NCBI GenBank assembly: GCA_004292675.1
Contig: RDXO01000017.1
Location: 1 to 64,000, forward strand
Length of the DNA: 64,000 nt
Direction: 5' to 3'
Origin: Alphaproteobacteria bacterium
Lineage (GTDB): Bacteria > Pseudomonadota > Alphaproteobacteria > Rickettsiales > UBA998
A program made the translations under genes and the position numbers. Every line of letters starts with the position of its first letter. Position 1 is the stretch's first letter. The notes beneath the pieces are model-generated. The model was given only the letters and a program-made list of their open reading frames with translations, searched no databases and had not been told where the DNA came from. Shown piece after piece: positions 1-8,197 of the stretch.

Positions 1-19
1 CTCCACTCAATACCCGCAT
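1..19 (-). CDS. trpS: Tryptophanyl-tRNA synthetase, first codons only
   Basis: A strong ribosome binding site, AGGAGG on the minus strand at 30-25, precedes two consecutive ATG codons at 22-17. From the second one the peptide reads MRVLSG and then leaves the window. Bacterial tryptophanyl-tRNA synthetases typically begin with M(x)RVLSG, followed by a PTG/HxGN motif, so trpS is the best match. Only six complete codons are visible, so the call rests on this short N-terminal signature and the good RBS. The ATG at 22 is an alternative start but lies only 2 nt from the RBS. Confidence 0.45.
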
Positions 20-126
20 CATAACCTCCTATCACTTTAAGATAGAATGCGTTTAGAGTATATACGTTACAAATCTATTAACTTGTCGGGTGGTGAGGGC
101 AAAAACCGATATATCTTGTATGATAT

Positions 127-142
127 ATATCATATGTGATAT
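127..142 (+). promoter_or_regulatory. Probable operator of the higBA locus
   Basis: An inverted repeat, ATATCA-TATG-TGATAT, lies 8 bp upstream of the toxin start codon and overlaps an AT-rich stretch that could hold the -10 box (TATGAT at 119-124). HigA-type antitoxins usually repress their own operon through a palindrome at this position. The role is inferred from position and symmetry. Confidence 0.4.
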
Positions 143-292
143 GGTGTGTTATGAGTTGGATTGTAGAATTTCATCCTGAATTTAGCTGCGAGTTTGATGC
201 TTTATCACATGAGGTGCAGGATAAAATGTTAGAAGAACTGCTTTTGCTTAAAGAGTTCGGACATCAGTTAGGGCGACCAACTGTTGATACAT

Positions 293-554
293 TATAGTGG
301 TCTCATTATATAATTACCGATTGATCGGTAATTATATAATGAGACCACTGCATAACTCTCACTTCTCGTCATACCCGCTTAAGAAGGGTATCCATAAACT
401 ACTGTTGTTACTGGATTCCTGCCTTACGCCAAGAATGACGAATTGGCTGGTTTTATGGGTTATGCAGAGGTCTTATAATGGTAAAAGCACTATAAATCAT
501 AATGTTATAGTCGTTTGACATAAAAATAAGTAATTTTTTTGTCAAACGACTATA
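293..554 (+). mobile_element. MITE-like double-hairpin element (TATAG family), copy 1, with nested repeat
   Basis: The element starts TATAGTGG and ends CGACTATA. Its first part is a 54-nt hairpin (298-351) with a perfect 26-bp stem and a TG loop. Its last part (about 503-554) is a TATAGTCGTTTGACA hairpin with an A/T-rich centre. The same two-hairpin design recurs at 16781-16907, 45860-45984 and, inverted, 62016-62140, with a partial copy at 4455-4527. Flanking TA dinucleotides at 293-294 and 553-554 fit a TA target duplication, as made by IS630/Tc1-mariner elements. There is no transposase gene, so it would be non-autonomous. It interrupts higB. Confidence 0.7.
342..473. repeat. Palindromic repeat family 2, nested in the TATAG element
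   Basis: This block is bounded by inverted ends: AGACCACTGCATAAC on the left and GTTATGCAGAGGTCT on the right. Its interior includes CTACTGTTGTTACTGGATTCC and TTACGCCAAGAATGACG. The uninterrupted TATAG element at 16781-16907 lacks it, so it was inserted secondarily. Relatives occur at about 4781-4896, 43084-43136, 50127-50202 and, as a short end fragment, 55902-55922. ORFs across it only reflect the repeat and I do not call them genes. Confidence 0.65.
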
Positions 555-773
555 TGTGATTCTCAATTCAAAAATATGAAGGAGTTGCGTTTTGATGCTG
601 ATAAGGGGGTATGGAGAGTAGCATTTGCATTTGACCCTAAGAGAAATGCAATTTTACTGGTAGCAGGCGATAAAAGCGGTGCTAATCAGAAGAAATTTTA
701 CAAATTACTGATTAAAAAAGCAGATGAGCGTTTTGCTCAACATTTAGAAATTCTAAGCAAAGGAGTATAAATC

Positions 774-1118
774 ATGGAACATTATAGATCACTAGATGAC
801 GTTATGAATACACTGCCAGACGAACGTAAAAACGCTATCGAGGAACGCGCTGCCCAAAAAATCAAAGCCTATAAAAATTTGCAGGAATTGAGAATGAGAA
901 CAGGTTTGACGCAAGCTAAAATATCGGAAGAATTAAACATTCCACAAGGCAATGTATCACGTTTAGAGCAAAGTTCTGACATGCTACTTTCAACATTACA
1001 GAAGTATGTTCATGCGGTGGGTGGAAGTTTGCATATCACCGTTCAATTTCCTGATCAACCTCCAGTTCATCTATCAGGACTTAGCGACTTGATAGATGAT
1101 CAGCATAGAGATATGTAA
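774..1118 (+). CDS. higA: HigA-type antitoxin, XRE-family HTH regulator
   Basis: This is a 114-residue protein with a helix-turn-helix at about residues 41-75 (LRMRTGLTQAKISEELNIPQGNVSRLE), in the usual position for XRE antitoxins encoded next to DUF891-type toxins. It would neutralise HigB and repress the operon. The start is supported by AAGGAG at 759-764 and lies only 3 bp after the toxin stop. The toxin upstream is split by a repeat, so this gene is now an orphan or nearly so. It has no disruption and may be kept as a regulator. Confidence 0.85.
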   Translation: MEHYRSLDDVMNTLPDERKNAIEERAAQKIKAYKNLQELRMRTGLTQAKISEELNIPQGNVSRLEQSSDMLLSTLQKYVHAVGGSLHITVQFPDQPPVHLSGLSDLIDDQHRDM

Positions 1119-1161
1119 GGATGATTTTTTACGGCTTATTCAAACGCTTCGGGTTTTGACC

Positions 1162-1827
1162 TTAGAACGGATAATTGGAATAAATCTTCTCAAGCCGTGC
1201 ATCGTTCGCAATAGCGGCGGGTGTAATCAATTCTTGATGAAGAATGCGTTCATAGCATTGTTCAAAATTATAGTTTTCAGTTTTGCATTCAGGATGGTTT
1301 TTCCAGCGTTGCTTAATCATCTTCTTCACAAGCATATTATCAAAATTCAGTTCTGAGACTTTTTGAACAGTGCCGAGTGAATGCCCGAGTGTTTTGTATG
1401 CGAGATAGGGAAGTTCACTACAATAAAGAGCGTCGTTATGAAAAGAGAAGAATTCATCATAAGGCTTGCCATAATAGGTGGTTGCAGAGGAAATAATCTG
1501 TTGGGCTTGCTCTGATGTTAGTTGTGGGTCACGATATATTGCCACCCGATTCAGAACGCCACGATCAATCCATTGGTTTAATGGTGTTTCTTGTACTGTG
1601 CTTAGGGCTTCAATAACCACGAACTCGGTTCCATCCTTCTTAATCATACCCATATGCGTAAAAGGGCTTGCCGAGGCAACAAAGATGGCAGGTGATTGCT
1701 TGCTGGAAGATGTTTGAAAAACAAGATCGCCATTGCGTAGTGCAGGATAATCCTCGTGTGCATTCGCAAAAAAACCTCCTGCCACAAGCAAGGAGCATAA
1801 AACTAAAAAAATGATGATTTTTTTCAT
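1162..1827 (-). CDS. YiiX-like permuted papain-fold (NlpC/P60 superfamily) enzyme, secreted
   Basis: This 221-residue protein starts with a signal peptide or anchor (MKKIIIFLVLCSLLVAGGFF). The mature part has the order of YiiX/YaeF-type permuted NlpC/P60 proteins: a RNGDLVFQ strand, a histidine in FTHMGMI (about residue 58) and a cysteine in ALYCSEL (about residue 137) in the right context for a Cys-His pair. These enzymes are thought to cleave amide or thioester bonds in the envelope; the substrate is unknown here. The start is followed directly by the lysines of a signal peptide. It converges with higA, 43 bp away. Confidence 0.7.
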   Translation of the reverse strand: MKKIIIFLVLCSLLVAGGFFANAHEDYPALRNGDLVFQTSSSKQSPAIFVASASPFTHMGMIKKDGTEFVVIEALSTVQETPLNQWIDRGVLNRVAIYRDPQLTSEQAQQIISSATTYYGKPYDEFFSFHNDALYCSELPYLAYKTLGHSLGTVQKVSELNFDNMLVKKMIKQRWKNHPECKTENYNFEQCYERILHQELITPAAIANDARLEKIYSNYPF

Positions 1828-1853
1828 GAGAAGTGTGAACGCGATGTTTAAGG

Positions 1854-1929
1854 TGGTGCCCAGAGCCGGAATCGAACCAGCGACACAGGGATTTTCAATC
1901 CCTTGCTCTACCGACTGAGCTATCTGGGC
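1854..1929 (-). tRNA. tRNA-Phe (anticodon GAA)
   Basis: This 76-nt cloverleaf reads GCCCAGA (acceptor), TAGCTCAGTCGGTAGAGCA (D arm), a GGGAT/ATCCC anticodon stem with GAA in the loop, and GGTTCGATTCC (T arm). TCTGGGC, the A73 discriminator and an encoded CCA follow. All stems pair and the GAA anticodon assigns phenylalanine. Confidence 0.96.
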
Positions 1930-2098
1930 GTACCTTAAGTGCTAGCTATAAACCATCTTTTTTAGAAATACAAGCATGTTTTGTAAGTATGTTGGTTTTT
2001 TCTTTACGCGGTATGTGTTTTACTAAGATAATCGTTGAATATCGCACCCTAAATGCGCTATAAAGATGAATGTTAGATTAGAACAAGCTGTATAGTGC

Positions 2099-3601
2099 AT
2101 GATAGAACCTGTTTCTCCTTCCTTTGTTACCCCATCTGCTGCCATGATAAGACGTGCGCAGCAAAAATGGTCTGTAGCTATTTCTTCCATCATTTTGTTG
2201 GGGGATCTGTGCGCCATGATTGTGGCATCATGCGTTAGTTATGTGGTGATTTCAGAATTATTGTTAGGCGGGATGTGGAGTTTTTCTGAGTTTACCCCGC
2301 CTTATTATTTTGCTTTATGTTGGTTGGTGGTGTTTCGTGCCGCAACCCAAGGGCATTATACGCAGCGTACCCCGTGGTGGCAACAAATGCATTTGTTGTT
2401 TAAGCTGTTCATAGGTTTGTTTTTGCTGGATGTTTTTGTTCATATTGTCATGCAATCATCCTCCGTACATTTTATCTTAGGGGTTCGGTGGTTGGTGTTG
2501 GTACTGTGCATTGGCTGCATGAGGATGGTGATCTTGAACATGATTCGAGCGCGCAGTCGGGAATGGACATTGCCTGTGACGATTATTGGCAATGAGGATA
2601 TTGTCGGAGATACCTATTTTGCTCTGCACCCTGATACGTTGACGGGCTATAAGATTACTACTATTTTATTTGATGCCCCTGTGAGTGCGGAGGCGCACGC
2701 GCAATTAATGCAGATGTTTCAGGGGGATATGCCTACTATTGCATCCTCACCATGTGATATTCCTGCCTATATTTGTGCTAATCCTCATGCCTTTTATGTG
2801 ATTTCATTGGATGGGTTTCGTGGTGAACGGCGTGATCATATGATGGATGCGTTGGAAAAATCCGATTGTGATTATGCGATTATTCCACCGATGAAACGCT
2901 TGCATCTTTATGGGATGGAACCACAATATTTCTTCGGCAATGATATTATGTTATTGCACCGACGTGTGATTTCAGAAGTTTCGCTTGATAAATGCGCGAA
3001 ATGGTTGGTTGATCGCCTTGTGGCAGGATGTGCCTTGCCTGTTCTTGCTCTACTCACTGCATTTTTATGGATAAGCAAAAAAATTGAGGGTTCGCAAAGC
3101 CCGCTTTTTTACGGTGGCATGAGGATTGGAAGGAATGGCGAGCAATTTCCATGCTGGAAATTTTGCACGATGAAACCAAATGCGGATAAGCTCTTGGAAG
3201 AGTTGATGAAAAAAGATGAGGCGTTGCGCAATGAGTGGAATACTTATCAGAAAATACGCAATGATCCGCGCATTGATTCACGTATTTCCGCATTTTTGCG
3301 CAAAACAAGTTTGGATGAATTGCCACAATTATGGAATGTCTTTGTGGGGGATATGAGCTTGGTTGGGCCACGCCCTATTTTGCCAAGTCAACAAATAGAA
3401 TATGGTGAAGCCTTGCCTTTTTATGTATCCGTAGCACCGGGTTTAACAGGCTTGTGGCAGGTGAGTGGACGTAATCAAACTACCTTTGCCCAACGTATTA
3501 TATGGGATATATGGTATGTGAAAAATTGGTCTTTTTGGCATGATTTGGTTATTTTAATCAAAACGGTGCGCGTGTTTCTCACAGGTCATGGTGCGTATTA
3601 G
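2099..3601 (+). CDS. Undecaprenyl-phosphate sugar phosphotransferase (WbaP-type)
   Basis: At 500 residues this has the usual length for polytopic initiating sugar-phosphate transferases. The N-terminal third has several hydrophobic segments (about residues 25-145), followed by a soluble domain of the CoA-binding-like type. The C-terminal catalytic bacterial sugar transferase domain starts after another hydrophobic segment near residue 310. It shows [41 protein letters not shown] and a final GHGAY. The enzyme moves a sugar-1-phosphate from a nucleotide sugar to undecaprenyl phosphate, starting exopolysaccharide or O-antigen synthesis at the inner membrane. No other polysaccharide gene lies nearby. 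No clear RBS precedes the ATG. Confidence 0.85.
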   Translation: MIEPVSPSFVTPSAAMIRRAQQKWSVAISSIILLGDLCAMIVASCVSYVVISELLLGGMWSFSEFTPPYYFALCWLVVFRAATQGHYTQRTPWWQQMHLLFKLFIGLFLLDVFVHIVMQSSSVHFILGVRWLVLVLCIGCMRMVILNMIRARSREWTLPVTIIGNEDIVGDTYFALHPDTLTGYKITTILFDAPVSAEAHAQLMQMFQGDMPTIASSPCDIPAYICANPHAFYVISLDGFRGERRDHMMDALEKSDCDYAIIPPMKRLHLYGMEPQYFFGNDIMLLHRRVISEVSLDKCAKWLVDRLVAGCALPVLALLTAFLWISKKIEGSQSPLFYGGMRIGRNGEQFPCWKFCTMKPNADKLLEELMKKDEALRNEWNTYQKIRNDPRIDSRISAFLRKTSLDELPQLWNVFVGDMSLVGPRPILPSQQIEYGEALPFYVSVAPGLTGLWQVSGRNQTTFAQRIIWDIWYVKNWSFWHDLVILIKTVRVFLTGHGAY

Positions 3602-3669
3602 GTAGAGCTTATGGTGCATCGTGATGATTATTTTCCCTCGCTAACACACAACATGGTACAGGTAGCCTC

Positions 3670-4080
3670 ATGAAACGTGATAAGGAATCGCAAACTTCTC
3701 TTGATTTTTTTGGACCATCTCAAGAGGTTCTGACATTAGCGCGTGAGTTTAATGATCTAAGTCAGCAATTTTATACCATGGCAGAAGAAGCTGTAGATGC
3801 AGAATCAGCAACAGCGTATGCGGCCTCCTTGTGCCAAGCGATGCAGCCTATTTTAGATTATGCGGTGAAAGCGCACCGCGAACATGAAGCATTGCGCTGT
3901 GCCTTATTTCTTAAAAATAAAGCGCATGAGCGTTTGCTCGCGGAATATCATGCCGCATTGTCGCGGGTGCAGACACAAGAAAAACTTATGGTACGTTTGC
4001 AAAAAGAGGCGCATAATGTCAATGTTCCACAACAAGCAGATGATAGTTCACTTAATTCTTTATTGGAGATTCCAAGGTGA
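3670..4080 (+). CDS. Coiled-coil protein, candidate ZapA partner
   Basis: This 136-residue, mostly helical protein has no hydrophobic segment. Residues 20-110 are rich in heptad-like Leu, Ala and Glu positions. The last four bases of its reading frame overlap the GTG start of zapA, so the two are translationally coupled. In Caulobacter, ZapA is encoded with a coiled-coil partner, ZauP, that helps focus the FtsZ ring; ZapB plays a similar part in enterics. The operon and coiled coil make a divisome role plausible, but I see no direct sequence match to either. Confidence 0.55.
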   Translation: MKRDKESQTSLDFFGPSQEVLTLAREFNDLSQQFYTMAEEAVDAESATAYAASLCQAMQPILDYAVKAHREHEALRCALFLKNKAHERLLAEYHAALSRVQTQEKLMVRLQKEAHNVNVPQQADDSSLNSLLEIPR

Positions 4081-4454
4081 GAAAACTTGATATTTTGGTA
4101 AACCAGAAGCCGTATCAGGTCATATGTGAAGATAGCGATGTGGATCGTGTGCGGCAGCTTGCCGATGAGGTGACGATGCGCGCCCAACAAATTGCACATG
4201 CAACGCGTCATGCAGATGAAACACGCATTTTGATGATGACGTGTCTAAAATTGGCAGATGAGCTTTATGAAGCGCGTGAAGAAGCGGGTGTGTTGCGCGA
4301 ACAACAGTTGCTTTCGCATGATGGCTTGATGGATTTATTATATACCAATCAGGATCGTGCCGATGATATGGCATCAGTGGAACAGGAAAAAATGCGCGTG
4401 ATGCTGCAAACGATGCTTGAAAAAATGCAAACTATCGCGGTGCGTCTTGAATAG
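4077..4454 (+). CDS. zapA: Cell division protein ZapA
   Basis: This 125-residue protein has the ZapA N-terminal pattern: KLDILVNQKPYQVICEDSD forms the first strands, followed by VDRVRQLADEVTMRAQQI and an ILMMTCLKLADELYEA helix, then a long C-terminal coiled coil. ZapA binds and bundles FtsZ filaments at the division site. The GTG start overlaps the upstream coiled-coil gene as GTGA. A truncated TATAG repeat begins immediately after the stop codon. In many proteobacteria 6S RNA follows zapA, but I could not recognise it here. Confidence 0.85.
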   Translation: MRKLDILVNQKPYQVICEDSDVDRVRQLADEVTMRAQQIAHATRHADETRILMMTCLKLADELYEAREEAGVLREQQLLSHDGLMDLLYTNQDRADDMASVEQEKMRVMLQTMLEKMQTIAVRLE

Positions 4455-4527
4455 AAAAAGCACTATAAATCATATGCTTATTTTGTTCTTTGATATAAAA
4501 ATGAGTCATTTTTTTTTAACGACTATA
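4455..4527 (+). repeat. TATAG element, 5'-truncated copy
   Basis: From AAAGCACTATAAATCATATG to AACGACTATA this matches the second half of the TATAG elements at 295-554 and 16781-16907. The first hairpin is missing. It abuts the zapA stop codon and could serve as a weak terminator, since its second hairpin includes a long T run. Confidence 0.6.
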
Positions 4528-4615
4528 ATCGCAGGTGATTTTCGCCGTTCCTTGCTTGCAGGTTCTAAGGATGTGACGGGTGCGGACATGTAACAGTAAA
4601 AATTAAGTAGTCGTC

Positions 4616-4738
4616 ATGAAAAATATAGTGAAAGTAACATGGAAAATTTATAAAGTAGTAGCGATTATTGTGGGGACATTTTTTCTACTTTTGATTTTTG
4701 GCAACATTTTTGCAACAGTTTATATGTATTACACGTGA
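4616..4738 (+). CDS. Possible 40-residue single-span membrane peptide
   Basis: This small ORF begins MKNIVKVTWKIYK and continues with one hydrophobic segment (about residues 14-36: VVAIIVGTFFLLLIFG...). A basic N-terminus followed by a single transmembrane helix is typical of small inner-membrane peptides. There is no convincing RBS and the ORF sits between repeats, so it may be non-coding. If real it would probably insert with the N-terminus in the cytoplasm. The rest of 4455-5029 holds only repeats. Confidence 0.3.
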   Translation: MKNIVKVTWKIYKVVAIIVGTFFLLLIFGNIFATVYMYYT

Positions 4739-4780
4739 ACAAAAATACCGCTGCCATATATAGTACTTCTGTTATGTAAT

Positions 4781-4896
4781 TGAGAACTCTGCATAAGCCA
4801 TAAAACCAACCATTCGTCACTCTTGGCGTAAGGTAGGAGTCCAGTAACAACAGTAGTTTATGGATACCCACTTGATCTAAGGGGGATGACAAGATG
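4781..4896. repeat. Palindromic repeat family 2, copy
   Basis: It contains CTCTGCATAAGCCATAAAAC, CTCTTGGCGTAAGGTAGGAG and CAGTAGTTTATGGATACCC, matching the interior of the nested repeat at 342-473 in the opposite orientation. It extends into a GATCTAAGGGGGATGAC tail that the copy at 50127-50202 shares. It is intergenic, between zapA and virB4. Confidence 0.6.
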
Positions 4897-4898
4897 AT

Positions 4899-4939
4899 TT
4901 CGCATTCAGATGCTATGCCTCTTCATCTGCGAGCGGTAT
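4899..4939. repeat. Duplicated 3' end of virB4
   Basis: These 41 bp match 5016-5056, which holds the last codons and stop of virB4, with a single mismatch. Read on the minus strand the copy still encodes PLADEEA and a stop. The 76 bp between the two copies form a hairpin-like inverted repeat (CACGATGTGCAGCATCGTG at 4955-4973, flanked by TAACTATC/GATAGTTA). It looks like a local duplication after the gene end. Confidence 0.7.
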
Positions 4940-5029
4940 CTAACTATCCCATATCACGATGTGCAGCATCGTGAGTGGATGAGATAGTTATCAATTTAAT
5001 AAGATATACCGCTTATTCGCATTCAGATG

Positions 5030-7456
5030 CTACGCCTCTTCATCTGCGAGCGGTATATCACCATAAGGATTATAAGAACTCAACTGATTGCCCGCGAGTA
5101 TGGGCAAAAAATCCTCCATGCCTGTCATATTAAGTTCGCCTACCACGGTTTCATAGCCGCGCTTCACAAGGAAATGTCGCTCACGCACATCCATCATTTC
5201 AAGATACGCATAATCGCTTTTGCTAAGCCCAAACACCGTGGCATAATCATCACAAGGATCATCCTCAGGCATAAAGATATGTGTCGGGGATTCTTCCGCG
5301 ATGATGTGACTAAGTGGTATATCTTCTGCCCCCTCCAAATCTTCCATCATGGAAAGTAGGATCGTATTGCAGCGTGTGAGGTACTGCATCCAACCGCTTA
5401 AATCAGTTGCAATATGCGTTTGCATCAAGATTTGCCAGCTTTGATGCATAGCAATGATGCATGGCATTTTCTTCTTCCCAACGCGTTCGGTCAGTATTTG
5501 CAATAATAATGAGGGAATGGTTGCTTGTAATGCCACTTCATCCATCATGCGTGAGATAGAAAAACAACAACGGGTTGTTCCTTCAAGCATACCTTCGCCA
5601 CTAGCAGTGAAGATATGCCCATATTTCCCCCCCTCAACCCATGCGGTCATGGCACGTGCATAAGAAGGTGTCTGATCCTTGATTGCCTCATAAAATGCCC
5701 CTAATGATCGCTGGTGGGTGGGTAATGCATAGATTTGGGTTATGGTGGATTCTATGATCTGTTTTTCCTCGGGCGTGGGGGCGTATCCAAGCGCACGCGC
5801 TAACACGCTCAACCAACGGGTGAGAAATTGCATATTTGCAGAGTTAGGTTGCAAGCTAAAGGGGTTGAATAATAAAGGTTGCGGCACGCCTGATATGGAT
5901 TTATTGATGGGAGGGATGAATATCTGCCTGCCGCCCAATTTTTCGCACAATACCCCCATGCGGTCTTCCATATCAAAGAGATAGAAATCGGGGCGAAATC
6001 GCATGGATTGCGCAAGTAAAAAATTGACGATGACAGTGCGCCCTGTAGTATCATTGCCAATCACGGCAGTATGTCCAACATAATCACGATGAAAATTGAA
6101 GAAATAGGGCGTGCCACTTGCCGTGAGAATGGTAGAGACGGCCTCCCCCCAATGATTATTGGATTGCTGCCCGATCGGCATGGTATGAAGATTCGCAAAA
6201 CCAGCAATATGGGAGGTGTAGGTTGGCTGCATACGGCTCACAAACACGAAGTTTCCCGGAAGCTGCGCCCAGTATGTTTCTTGAAATTTCAAATCTTCAC
6301 GAATCAATACCATCCCAAATTTGGCAAAATAGGCAATCGATTTTTTGATGTTTTCTTCAAGTACTTTGATGGTATCAGAGAGAATAAAGACGGTGAGTTG
6401 CTGTTCGCCATAATCATTTGGGTTATTGCGATTACTATCCAATAAATTACGTAATTCAGAAAGTTGGGTAATATCGGGGTCTTCGCTTAGCCGTTGATAA
6501 TTAGAGATTTCTTGATATTCAAATAATATCTTACTTGCACGCACAAAATTGACTGTTTGCGTCACAATAAATTCCATCGGTAATTGCAAGAATTGGTCAA
6601 TCACCCCCAGCGATGCTTCTTTATATTCTTTCAGCGTTAAGATGGCAGCAAAACGTCGCCTTCCTTGTGCGCTACGGACTTCCATCGCATTAAACGAAAA
6701 AGTGATTTCTCCTGTGGTGAGGTAATGACACAGATCCATCTCTACCACAGGCATAGGACGATCAACAAAGTTGATGATTTTTTCTAAAAAGCGAAGCTGT
6801 TCGGAATAATAGATGCCGTTTTCTTTATAAATGCCGAGGCGCGTCACGCCATATTCACTGAGATCCTCAATGATATTATTCACAGTCGCTTCTAATGCCA
6901 TGTGTATTTTTTCAATGAAGCGATTGCGGGAGCGTAATTCAGCCGTGGGGAGCAAGCCTTGAATGAACCGCTTGGGTTGCAAAATCCGCGAAGTTTCCCC
7001 TTCATGCACAATGGTGATATACACTTCATTGGTGAATTGATGTTCAAAGCTATTAGCTTTCACCCATGCTTCATTGAAACTTTTTGAGAACTCATCAGGA
7101 AAATTGTTGGAGGATATATCAATTTTTTGATTGCTCCGAATCGTATGCAGCCATACGGCAAAGGAATCATTGGGAACGTGACGTTTTAATGTCTCACGGA
7201 TCAGGGAACGAAGCTCAGATGCTTCCTTTTCTGCATTGAATGTTTCACGATTCAAGCCTGTAATTTTGATTGTTTGGCATACTTCACCATTTTTGGTGAT
7301 GATGGTATGCTCATCAAAAAAACAAGCATAGGGGACGAAATCGGACTCCTCCACATCATTCGTAATATCGCGGTAACGTTCTAAATCTCGTTGCGCTAAT
7401 CTACGACGCTGATTGTTGGTGAGGTATCTCATCCCCTCATGTTTGTGTTTCATCAT
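5030..7456 (-). CDS. virB4: VirB4-family type IV secretion ATPase with degenerate nucleotide-binding motifs
   Basis: At about 808 residues this has the full VirB4/CagE length and layout. The N-terminal domain holds VPYACFFDEHTIITKNGEV, and the C-terminal RecA-like domain carries family landmarks such as FGLSKSDYAYLE and ERHFLVKRG. VirB4 normally powers pilus assembly and substrate transfer at the inner membrane. Here the Walker A position reads GNDTTGRT (near residue 467) instead of GxxxxGK[ST], and the Walker B LDExW position reads AMHQSW (about 669-674). Both acidic catalytic residues are gone, so ATP hydrolysis is unlikely. Rickettsiales carry a second, divergent VirB4 of this sort. The start is chosen at the ATG-ATG pair; the frame is open to 7525. 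It follows virB2 on the same strand. Confidence 0.82.
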   Translation of the reverse strand: MMKHKHEGMRYLTNNQRRRLAQRDLERYRDITNDVEESDFVPYACFFDEHTIITKNGEVCQTIKITGLNRETFNAEKEASELRSLIRETLKRHVPNDSFAVWLHTIRSNQKIDISSNNFPDEFSKSFNEAWVKANSFEHQFTNEVYITIVHEGETSRILQPKRFIQGLLPTAELRSRNRFIEKIHMALEATVNNIIEDLSEYGVTRLGIYKENGIYYSEQLRFLEKIINFVDRPMPVVEMDLCHYLTTGEITFSFNAMEVRSAQGRRRFAAILTLKEYKEASLGVIDQFLQLPMEFIVTQTVNFVRASKILFEYQEISNYQRLSEDPDITQLSELRNLLDSNRNNPNDYGEQQLTVFILSDTIKVLEENIKKSIAYFAKFGMVLIREDLKFQETYWAQLPGNFVFVSRMQPTYTSHIAGFANLHTMPIGQQSNNHWGEAVSTILTASGTPYFFNFHRDYVGHTAVIGNDTTGRTVIVNFLLAQSMRFRPDFYLFDMEDRMGVLCEKLGGRQIFIPPINKSISGVPQPLLFNPFSLQPNSANMQFLTRWLSVLARALGYAPTPEEKQIIESTITQIYALPTHQRSLGAFYEAIKDQTPSYARAMTAWVEGGKYGHIFTASGEGMLEGTTRCCFSISRMMDEVALQATIPSLLLQILTERVGKKKMPCIIAMHQSWQILMQTHIATDLSGWMQYLTRCNTILLSMMEDLEGAEDIPLSHIIAEESPTHIFMPEDDPCDDYATVFGLSKSDYAYLEMMDVRERHFLVKRGYETVVGELNMTGMEDFLPILAGNQLSSYNPYGDIPLADEEA

Positions 7457-7546
7457 TATGCTGCTCTCTGCTTTTGATACATTTGGATTATACCAAAAGA
7501 TTATGAAAGAGCATAATGAAATCAACCATTAGTGCGTTCTACGCCA

Positions 7547-7840
7547 TTAGCACGTTGAACCTTCTGCGCTAAGCAGGCTAATTAATTGAGGCGCACCGAA
7601 TACAACCGCAACACCAAGACCAACGATGATTGCCATACCCCACGATACTTTACCCATCAATGCACCCACACCGATGATGATGATTGCAAGCGTTGCAATA
7701 CCAGCACCAACATCTTCTGTGAACCATGTAACCACGTTACATAGGGTCGTGCCGATTGGGTTTGCTGATGCCAATTCAGGAAGGAAAAATGCTACAGCAA
7801 GTGCGATGTATGTTAGGCTTTGTTTCATAATATTGTTCAT
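7547..7840 (-). CDS. virB2: VirB2-like major pilin of a type IV secretion system
   Basis: This 97-residue protein has a signal peptide (cleavage probably after ASA-NP near residue 26) and two hydrophobic segments, GIATLAIIIIGVGALMG and AIIVGLGVAVVFGAP, separated by a short loop. That is the TrbC/VirB2 prepilin design. Two cysteines, at LCNVV and at the C-terminal STC, could form a disulfide, as in some Rickettsiales VirB2 proteins. It would be the pilus subunit or channel component. It lies upstream of virB4 on the same strand, 90 bp from it, and the two probably form an operon. No other VirB gene is in the window. Confidence 0.75.
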   Translation of the reverse strand: MNNIMKQSLTYIALAVAFFLPELASANPIGTTLCNVVTWFTEDVGAGIATLAIIIIGVGALMGKVSWGMAIIVGLGVAVVFGAPQLISLLSAEGSTC

Positions 7841-8197
7841 AAAAAACTCCGTTTGTTATTATTATTGTTGTTGTGAAAAAACATCAACAGGGATAACGGA
7901 TGATTCAAAGTATAAACTACAGAAACGCTACTTTTGCTTTACCACGGTTCTGAATGATTATTCGGTGTTTCATTTTGTTATGTGCCGATAAAGTTATAAT
8001 AGCAATATAGTGTTACAGTTTTGTGACAATACTGCACAAAATGAAAAAAAATAATAAAACAGCATAAAATGCAGTAAAACTTCGATGTATTTTTAAGTTT
8101 TACTTTGTGCATCATTGTAGGTGGAGCTTTGAAAAAATACTTGCAGCTTGTGGCTTCCATGCTATAAGCGCATCATCATAAATTATGGAGTGAGAAA
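7841..8197. other. Intergenic region between virB2 and the ferredoxin gene
   Basis: This 357-bp AT-rich stretch separates the divergent virB2 and fdx genes and must hold both promoters. A TTATTATTATTGTTGTTG microsatellite lies at about 7856-7873. The ferredoxin RBS (GGAGTGAG, 8186-8193) is clear. I see no gene or long inverted repeat. Confidence 0.5.

Larger units (their letters stand above)
151..770 (+). pseudogene. higB: HigB-type toxin (Gp49/DUF891 family), split by a repeat insertion
   Basis: The 5' part (151-297, 48 codons) encodes MSWIVEFHPEF...GRPTVDTL and stops at TAG. The 3' part (frame of 576-770) encodes NMKELRF...VAGDKSG...FYKLLIKKADERF. Joined, they match the HigB/Gp49 RelE-superfamily mRNA interferase layout, in which GRPxxDTL is followed by about five residues and then NMKEL. 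Between them lies a repeat of about 260 bp beginning TATAG, whose TAG ends the first part. Removing 295-554 restores one frame across the junction. The downstream piece could restart at the ATG at 576, but it lacks the N-terminal half. The toxin is therefore probably inactive while the antitoxin gene is intact. Confidence 0.8.

Noticed and set aside
297..518. 73-codon ORF across the nested repeat
   Set aside because: It lies wholly in the TATAG and family 2 repeats, has no RBS, and the same peptide motifs recur wherever family 2 occurs.
4455..4620. 6S RNA downstream of zapA
   Set aside because: 6S RNA often follows zapA, but I could not find the long closing stem with central bubble. A repeat fragment occupies the start of this gap.
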